DNA from: an uncultured Clostridia bacterium
Lineage (GTDB): Bacteria > Bacillota > Clostridia > Oscillospirales > Ruminococcaceae
Assembly (NCBI GenBank): GCA_937907305.1
Contig: CALERQ010000144.1
Span: 1-9,927, forward strand
Reading direction: 5' to 3'
Length of the DNA stretch: 9,927 nt
Of this stretch, positions 5,954 to 9,927 are shown in pieces. The position numbers were made by a program, and so were the translations under genes. Position 1 is the first letter of the stretch, and every line of letters starts with the position of its first letter. The notes under the pieces are model-generated. The model worked only from the letters and a program-made list of their open reading frames with translations, was not told where the DNA came from and made no database searches.

Positions 5954-6057
5954 GGGCGCCGCAGGCGCTCCGGCCAAAGGCCGGAGCCAGCGGTCGCAGA
6001 CCGCTGAAGCCGCCCGGAGGGCGGCTTGCCTGCGGCGCTCCCGCTCCCGGCAGGAGC
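5954..6057. repeat. Intergenic palindrome cluster B (nested hairpins with triplet loops)
   Basis: An outer 11-bp inverted repeat (GCGCCGCAGGC at 5956-5966, GCCTGCGGCGC at 6028-6038) encloses three perfect hairpins. These are GCTCCGGCC/AAA/GGCCGGAGC (5967-5987), CAGCGGTC/GCA/GACCGCTG (5988-6006) and AAGCCGCCC/GGA/GGGCGGCTT (6007-6027), packed end to end without spacer. The left outer arm can alternatively fold as GCGCC/GCA/GGCGC. Another small hairpin, GCTCC/GGAGC (6043-6057), abuts the stop codon of the upstream minus-strand gene. The layout copies cluster A, including a shared CTCCGGCC/GGCCGGAG stem. No T-run follows, so it is not a standard terminator. The rest of the 5837-6057 gap shows no gene and no clear promoter. 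Confidence 0.78.
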
Positions 6058-6585
6058 TTATACAGACGGTTCGTTTTCGATGATGATCTGGCAGGCGCGC
6101 ATGGCGGCCAGTGCCATGCGGTGGCTTTCCGGGGTGACCCCGGCGCAGCAGGCGGCGTCTACCAGGATGGGGACTTCCGGCAGGTAGGCTCGCAGCAGCA
6201 GGGCATTGCTGATGACGCAGATATCGGTGCAGAGCCCGATGAGGGTGATGGATTCAATGGGAGCGTCCTCATTCAGGGCGAGCAGGCGCTCCCCCAGGGC
6301 AGTGCTGCCAAAGGTGGGTTTATCAATGATCTCGCTGGCGTAGGGCAGCAGCCGGGCGGCCAGCTGCCAGCCGTGGCTGCCGCGGATGCAGTGGGGGACC
6401 GGCAGTGCTTTGCCCTCGCGGGTGTTCAGGTAGTCTTCGGTGTGGGTATCCCGGGTAAAGAGCACCAGCCCTTCAAAGGAGCGGATCTTCCGCTCGGCCC
6501 GGGGCAGCATGGCGGCCGCTTCGGCGGTGCCCAGGGCGCCATTGATAAAGTCGTTTTGCAGATCGACGGCGACTAAAACTTTCAT
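6058..6585 (-). CDS. Nicotinamidase-like cysteine hydrolase (isochorismatase superfamily)
   Basis: This 175-residue cytoplasmic enzyme is probably an amidase converting nicotinamide to nicotinate for NAD salvage. The superfamily also holds other hydrolases, so the substrate is uncertain. The catalytic triad is complete: D8 in VDLQNDF, K89 in DKPTFGS and C123 in GLCTDICV. Metal-binding candidates are D46 and H48 (TRDTH) and H65 (PVPHC). The block LNTREGKALPVPHCIRGSHGW (53-73) is the form seen in Clostridia homologues. Length is normal for a short nicotinamidase. The start lies seven bases after a near-ideal AAGGAGG (6593-6599 on the minus strand) inside the preceding gene, and ATGA overlaps that gene's stop by four bases, so the two are co-translated. 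All 14 isoleucines avoid ATA. The 3' end abuts hairpin cluster B. Confidence 0.85.
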   Translation of the reverse strand: MKVLVAVDLQNDFINGALGTAEAAAMLPRAERKIRSFEGLVLFTRDTHTEDYLNTREGKALPVPHCIRGSHGWQLAARLLPYASEIIDKPTFGSTALGERLLALNEDAPIESITLIGLCTDICVISNALLLRAYLPEVPILVDAACCAGVTPESHRMALAAMRACQIIIENEPSV

Positions 6586-7262
6586 TTGGTTTCCTCCTTG
6601 GATTCATCAGGCTTGGAGAGCATCATCAAAAGGGGCAGCGCCAGCAGCAGGCAATCCCACCGGATGGCGAAAAGGCCCCAGCGGCCAACGGCCAGATTGC
6701 CGGCCACGGCCCCCAGCGCAAAAAAGAAGATGACGCCGAAATAGAGCGCCCCACGGCGCAGCTCCTCCCGGTCATGGCCGATGTGATATTCATGCAGGGC
6801 CTGTACCCCGGCCCGCAGGTTACCGATGCACATGGTGGTGGCAATGCCGTTGCCTTCTATCTTGCGGAAGGCCTGCACCTGGATGCCGCAGGCCAGCGAA
6901 GTAAGGCTATTGGCCAAGAGGTGCTGCCCCGCCGGGAAAAAGCTGACCCCGAAGAGGATCAGAATTTCGGCAAGGAGGGTGAGCTGCCGCCAGTGCAGGC
7001 GGCTCATGTGGCCAAAGCGGGTGCGCATGGCGGCGGCCAGGGCAATGCCCAGGGCAAAGCTGACCACCGGCAGCAGATAGCGCAGGCTATCGGCCGGGCG
7101 CCCTTCCGAGATGGCGACGGCGAACAGCAGGATATTGCCGGTTTGGGCATTGGCAAAGACATGCCCCCGGGCCATGTAGCTGTAAGCATCCATAAAGCCA
7201 CCGGCCAGTGCCAGCAGGATGCCGACAGCCAGCGAGGAGGACATCTGACTGTTTTTTTGCAT
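6582..7262 (-). CDS. DUF1275 (YoaK family) integral membrane protein
   Basis: This 226-residue membrane protein has about six hydrophobic segments (near 9-28, 60-79, 93-110, 113-130, 172-192, 198-216). It carries the family hallmarks GGFMDAYSYM...FANAQTGNILL (21-46) and EGNGIATTMCIGNLRAG (136-152). The biochemical role of the family is not established; transport is a common guess. The ATG at 7262 is chosen because it lies five bases after the dut stop and gives the normal family N-terminus; a longer frame to 7325 would run inside dut. No good AGGAGG site precedes it (only GGAAAG about 14 bases away), so translation probably depends on coupling to dut. The C-terminus is a short charged tail (SKPDESKEETK), whose codons include the ribosome site of the next gene. 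Confidence 0.87.
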   Translation of the reverse strand: MQKNSQMSSSLAVGILLALAGGFMDAYSYMARGHVFANAQTGNILLFAVAISEGRPADSLRYLLPVVSFALGIALAAAMRTRFGHMSRLHWRQLTLLAEILILFGVSFFPAGQHLLANSLTSLACGIQVQAFRKIEGNGIATTMCIGNLRAGVQALHEYHIGHDREELRRGALYFGVIFFFALGAVAGNLAVGRWGLFAIRWDCLLLALPLLMMLSKPDESKEETK

Positions 7263-7267
7263 GGAGG

Positions 7268-7702
7268 TCACTGCTTTCCGGTGGAGCCAAAGCCGCCCCG
7301 GGAGGGGTTCCCCAGGGATTCGCACTCTTCAAATTCGATGGCGGGCTGATGCTCCATGATGCGGAACTGGGCAATGCGGTCGTTCGCTTCGATGCGGCAA
7401 TCGCGGGTGGCATAGACCGGCATCTTCCACTCATCCGCATCGCCGCAGTAGCTTTCATCTACAACGCCCATGGAATTGGACATGAGAATGCCGTAATTGC
7501 GGAAGGTGGAGCTGCGGGGGAGGACATGGGCTTCGTACCCCTGGGGCAGCACCATGGCAACGCCCAGGGGGATGTAGCGGGATTCACCGGCCTTCAGCTC
7601 CACCGTTTCGGCGGCGCGCAGGTCGATCCAGTCGCTCTTACCGTCAATATAGCGGAGCTTTTCGATCTTATCGCTGAGATAGCGGATGCGGATCTTGGGC
7701 AT
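7268..7702 (-). CDS. dut: dUTP diphosphatase (trimeric dUTPase)
   Basis: This 144-residue enzyme hydrolyses dUTP to dUMP and pyrophosphate, preventing uracil incorporation into DNA and supplying dUMP for thymidylate synthesis. The five motifs of the homotrimeric family are visible in order: IDLRAA (26-31), PRSST (62-66), NSMGVVDESYCGD (76-88, with D82 as expected catalytic or deoxyribose-contacting Asp), NDRIAQF (107-113) and the P-loop-like RGGFGSTG (135-142) close to the C-terminus. Length is standard. The start follows AAAGGAAG at about nine bases. It lies 29 bases after the U32 gene and five bases before the DUF1275 gene. Together with maf it forms a nucleotide-sanitation theme in this strand group. 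None of 11 isoleucines uses ATA. Confidence 0.95.
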   Translation of the reverse strand: MPKIRIRYLSDKIEKLRYIDGKSDWIDLRAAETVELKAGESRYIPLGVAMVLPQGYEAHVLPRSSTFRNYGILMSNSMGVVDESYCGDADEWKMPVYATRDCRIEANDRIAQFRIMEHQPAIEFEECESLGNPSRGGFGSTGKQ

Positions 7703-7731
7703 GGGAACACTTCCTTTTTGTTGAATGAAAT

Positions 7732-9792
7732 TTATTTCAGGCTGCGGTAGTACAGCCCCCGGGTGAAGGGCCCGGCCGGGGCGGCGCCGGTCTGGTACAT
7801 CTCCAGGATGGCATCGCACTCGGCGGGGGTTTCGGTGGTGAAGCGCAGGGTGAGAAAATCGCAGAAATCCCACTCCGGCAGGCGGTCGCTGAGGAACAGC
7901 GGCCGGGGATTGAGCAGGTGAGTGTACTGGCGGTTCTGGCACTGCAATGGGAAATCCTCGCCCCGGCGGTCGGTGATGTGATTGATGCCGCGGCAGTCCC
8001 CGCAGCACGCGGCGGTTTTGCCGGGGCAATTGCGCAGCAGCATAAGCGGCAGGCGGCCGTAGGCGATGACACCGATGGGGATGGGGCTATTGATATTCCG
8101 GGCGGCATTGCGTTCGCACTCGAAGGAAAGGGTGATCTCATCGCAGCCCAGCGCCGCGGCCTGCTGTGCCGCCGGGGAATTGATGATATTGAGCCCATAA
8201 TCCCCGATGATCCGCAGCCCGGCCTCCCTGGCCATCAGCAGGGAGCCAAGATTGCCGCAAAGGGCGGCGGTGAGTCCCTGCTCCTTCAATTTGCGCAGGG
8301 TGCGCATCACGGCTTCCTCCTGCTGCGGGGCACAGAATGCCGGCAGCTCGGCCACCCAGCGCTCCGCACCGGTTTCCAGCAGTTCCGGGCGCTCGGCCAG
8401 TTCGTGCAGCGGCAGGGAGAGCCGGCCGGCCCCCCGCTGAATGGCGGGGGTTGCCTGCGCTGCCGCCGCCAGGCGGCAGCCCAGCTGGGGCGCGCCCGCA
8501 GGGCGCGCCCTACCGGCCGGCTCCCCGGCCGCGGCAGGGGCCTGCGGGTAGGGCACCACCACGCTGCGGGCTTCGGCCAGGGCGGTCAGCGCCGCCGCGC
8601 GCAGGCGGTTGAGGGCAGAAAGGGGCAGCATCAACCCCGGGGCGATATGACAGGTCAGGTTTTGCAGATAGAATGGGGTGCCACCGCACTTTTCCAGGGC
8701 CCGGCGGGCCAGCTCCTCATCGGTGGGGCGGGTCAGGGCGGTCTGCGGCACCTCACCGGCGACCTCCACCCGGTGGGTGCCGTCAGTCGCGGCCAGGGTC
8801 GCCGACTTTTCGGGGGAGAGGGTCAGCGCCATATCCACCGGCAGGCGGCCCACTTCATTGCGGGTCAGGGCGGAGAGCTTTCCCAGCACCTCGGCGGCCG
8901 CGGCAGCGTCCTCTCTGGTTCGGGTGCCAAACATGCTGAGATCCCGGCGGGCGGTGTAGTAGCCATCGGTAAAGCCGCTGCGGCTGAAAACCGACCGCAG
9001 TGTTTCCAGGTCGGGTGCTTCCCCGGCCAGGGATTGGCGGCAGGCGGTCACGGCGGCGGCCACATATTCGGGGCGCTTCAGGCGGCCCTCTATCTTAAAA
9101 CTGGCCACCCCCAGCGCCTCCAGCTCCCGCAGACGGTCAGTCAGGGTCAGGTCCTTTAGGGAGAGGGCATAGCCCCGGCCGTGGCTCTTAAAATCCAGCC
9201 GGCAGGGCTGGGCGCAGCGCCCGCGGTTGCCGCTGCGCTCCCCCAGCACGCTGCTGAGGTAACACTGCCCGGAAACGCTCATGCACAGCGCCCCGTGCAC
9301 AAAGACCTCGCACCGCATGCTTGTCCCGGCGCAGATAGCGGCGATCTCCTCCTTGGAAAGCTCCCGGGCCAGCACCACCTGGGCAAAGCCCATTTCCTCC
9401 AGCAGGCGGGCGCCCGCCAGGTTGTGGATGGTCATTTGGGTGCTGGCATGCAGCGGCAGGGTGGGGTACCGCTGCCGGATGATTTTGGCCAGGCCCAGAT
9501 CCTGCACCAGCACGCCATCCACCCCGGCCGCGGCTGCCGCATCCAGCGAATGGAGCCACTGGGGTAGCTCCCGGTCGGTCACCAGGGTGTTCAGCGTTAC
9601 ATAGACCCTTACCCCGCGGGCATGGCACCAGCCCACGGTCTGCGGCAGGGCGGCTTCATCAAAGTTTTCGGCGCCCGCGCGGGCATTAAAGCCGCGCAGC
9701 CCCAAATAAACGGCATCGGCGCCGCACAGGACGGCGGCGCGCAGCTGCGCCTCGCCGCCCGCAGGCGCCAGAATTTCAGCGTGTTTTTCCAT
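7732..9792 (-). CDS. U32 family peptidase-like protein (RlhA/TrhP-related)
   Basis: This 686-residue protein belongs to the U32 family. Members are called collagenase-like peptidases, but several (Escherichia coli RlhA and TrhP) hydroxylate rRNA or tRNA pyrimidines and need conserved cysteines. The N-terminal barrel (about 5-300) carries the U32 signature from E162 through HGALCMSVSGQCYLSS (166-181). The four family cysteines are C170, C177, C193 and C197. A middle domain (about 315-412) follows, then an Ala/Pro/Gly/Arg-rich linker (413-454) encoded by palindromic DNA. A second, divergent U32-like half follows (about 455-686) with its own cysteines C589, C596, C597, C600 and C618. The start at 9792 lies five bases after the stop of the upstream gene; GAGG is about 13 bases away, a weak site that suggests coupling. 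Whether it acts on RNA or protein cannot be decided here. Confidence 0.9.
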   Translation of the reverse strand: MEKHAEILAPAGGEAQLRAAVLCGADAVYLGLRGFNARAGAENFDEAALPQTVGWCHARGVRVYVTLNTLVTDRELPQWLHSLDAAAAAGVDGVLVQDLGLAKIIRQRYPTLPLHASTQMTIHNLAGARLLEEMGFAQVVLARELSKEEIAAICAGTSMRCEVFVHGALCMSVSGQCYLSSVLGERSGNRGRCAQPCRLDFKSHGRGYALSLKDLTLTDRLRELEALGVASFKIEGRLKRPEYVAAAVTACRQSLAGEAPDLETLRSVFSRSGFTDGYYTARRDLSMFGTRTREDAAAAAEVLGKLSALTRNEVGRLPVDMALTLSPEKSATLAATDGTHRVEVAGEVPQTALTRPTDEELARRALEKCGGTPFYLQNLTCHIAPGLMLPLSALNRLRAAALTALAEARSVVVPYPQAPAAAGEPAGRARPAGAPQLGCRLAAAAQATPAIQRGAGRLSLPLHELAERPELLETGAERWVAELPAFCAPQQEEAVMRTLRKLKEQGLTAALCGNLGSLLMAREAGLRIIGDYGLNIINSPAAQQAAALGCDEITLSFECERNAARNINSPIPIGVIAYGRLPLMLLRNCPGKTAACCGDCRGINHITDRRGEDFPLQCQNRQYTHLLNPRPLFLSDRLPEWDFCDFLTLRFTTETPAECDAILEMYQTGAAPAGPFTRGLYYRSLK
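8431..8554. repeat. Palindromes embedded in the U32 coding sequence (cluster C)
   Basis: Three perfect hairpins and an enclosing pair lie within the reading frame: CCCCCGC/GCGGGGG (8431-8450), GCTGCCGCC/GGCGGCAGC (8459-8480) and GGGCGCGCCC/GCA/GGGCGCGCCC (8488-8510). In the last, each arm is itself a palindrome. GCCCTACC (8507-8514) pairs with GGTAGGGC (8547-8554). The segment around 8498-8516 resembles 1515-1538 of cluster A (GCA loop, then CCCTACCGG or CCCCTACCGG). It encodes the low-complexity linker at residues 413-454, so the reading frame is kept. Insertion of a repeat into the gene is inference. Confidence 0.65.
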
Positions 9793-9797
9793 TGGGC

Positions 9798-9927
9798 TTA
9801 AAATTCCTCATCATTCTCATCGTAGTCGTGGAAGTCCATCTGCCCGGCCCGCCGGTAGTCCTCGGCCGGAGCGCGCACGGCGCTGCTTTCCCGCAGGTAG
9901 TTGGTCAGCTGCTGGCGCAGGTTATCG
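9798..9927 (-). CDS. C-terminal end of a partial gene, possibly ZapA-like
   Basis: The last 42 codons of a minus-strand gene run in from the right edge and stop at TAA (9800-9798), five bases before the U32 start. The visible residues begin DNLRQQLTNYLRESS, a Leu-rich amphipathic stretch consistent with the end of a coiled coil. They finish with a strongly acidic tail (DFHDYDENDEEF). In many Clostridia a zapA cell-division gene, whose product ends in a coiled coil, lies immediately upstream of a U32 gene, so ZapA is a reasonable guess. The FtsZ-binding part is outside the window and no diagnostic motif is visible. Confidence 0.5.
   Translation of the reverse strand, partial: DNLRQQLTNYLRESSAVRAPAEDYRRAGQMDFHDYDENDEEF

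Noticed and set aside
5246..5977. A longer maf product starting at 5977.
   Set aside because: The extra 47 residues come from hairpin DNA and lack family similarity; the ATG at 5836 has a good ribosome site and the exact Maf N-terminus.
8488..8554. A CRISPR-like or tandem repeat array in the U32 gene.
   Set aside because: The repeated units are inverted, not regularly spaced direct repeats with unique spacers, and the reading frame continues through them.
7918..9159. 413-codon plus-strand open frame opposite the U32 gene.
   Set aside because: It is antisense to a conserved U32 protein with intact signature, is rich in Gly/Gln/Arg/Ala, and has no start context.

Overview
The window reads as a chromosomal segment of a GC-rich Gram-positive anaerobe of the class Clostridia. 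The Oscillospiraceae/Ruminococcaceae type (Faecalibacterium, Gemmiger, Subdoligranulum) fits best. The basis is the strong AGGAGG-type ribosome sites, the gene families present and the GC-rich coding style; this is an inference, with no 16S or database check behind it. There are ten genes: five on the plus strand (281-5184) and five complete or nearly so on the minus strand (5246-9792), plus the 3' end of a sixth minus-strand gene at the right edge. The two groups converge on a shared hairpin terminator at 5200-5231.

Plus strand. Bases 1-180 hold no convincing gene but contain a perfect 11-bp hairpin and further GC palindromes. A strong promoter follows (TTGACA, 17-bp spacer, TG-extended TAAGAT, 187-215), with a perfect 7-bp inverted repeat (AACTGTA-N13-TACAGTT, 218-244) over the predicted start of transcription. 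Downstream lie a 90-residue membrane-anchored coiled-coil protein, a membrane-anchored NodB-type polysaccharide deacetylase, a 225-bp hairpin-rich gap, a YtrA-type GntR repressor, an ABC ATPase and a 747-residue ABC permease with a large C-terminal domain predicted outside the cell. The last three genes overlap. The operator architecture matches what is known for YtrA-type repressors, so the favoured reading is one self-regulated cell-envelope stress or antimicrobial-export unit that also modifies cell-wall glycan.

Minus strand (right to left). The end of a probable ZapA-like gene is followed by a 686-residue U32 peptidase-family protein, dUTPase (dut), a DUF1275/YoaK membrane protein, a nicotinamidase-like cysteine hydrolase, a 221-bp hairpin-rich gap, and maf (nucleotide pyrophosphatase). 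Spacing is very tight (overlaps or 5-29 bp) except before maf. The content is housekeeping: nucleotide-pool sanitation (dut, maf), probable RNA hydroxylation or protease-family function (U32) and probable pyridine salvage.

The most unusual structure is a family of modular perfect palindromes with three-base loops. They occur in two intergenic clusters (1506-1613 and 5954-6038), each enclosed by an outer inverted repeat and sharing the same CTCCGGCC/GGCCGGAG stem with different loops. A related set is embedded in frame in the inter-domain linker of the U32 gene (8431-8554). No tRNA, rRNA, CRISPR array, transposase or phage gene was seen.
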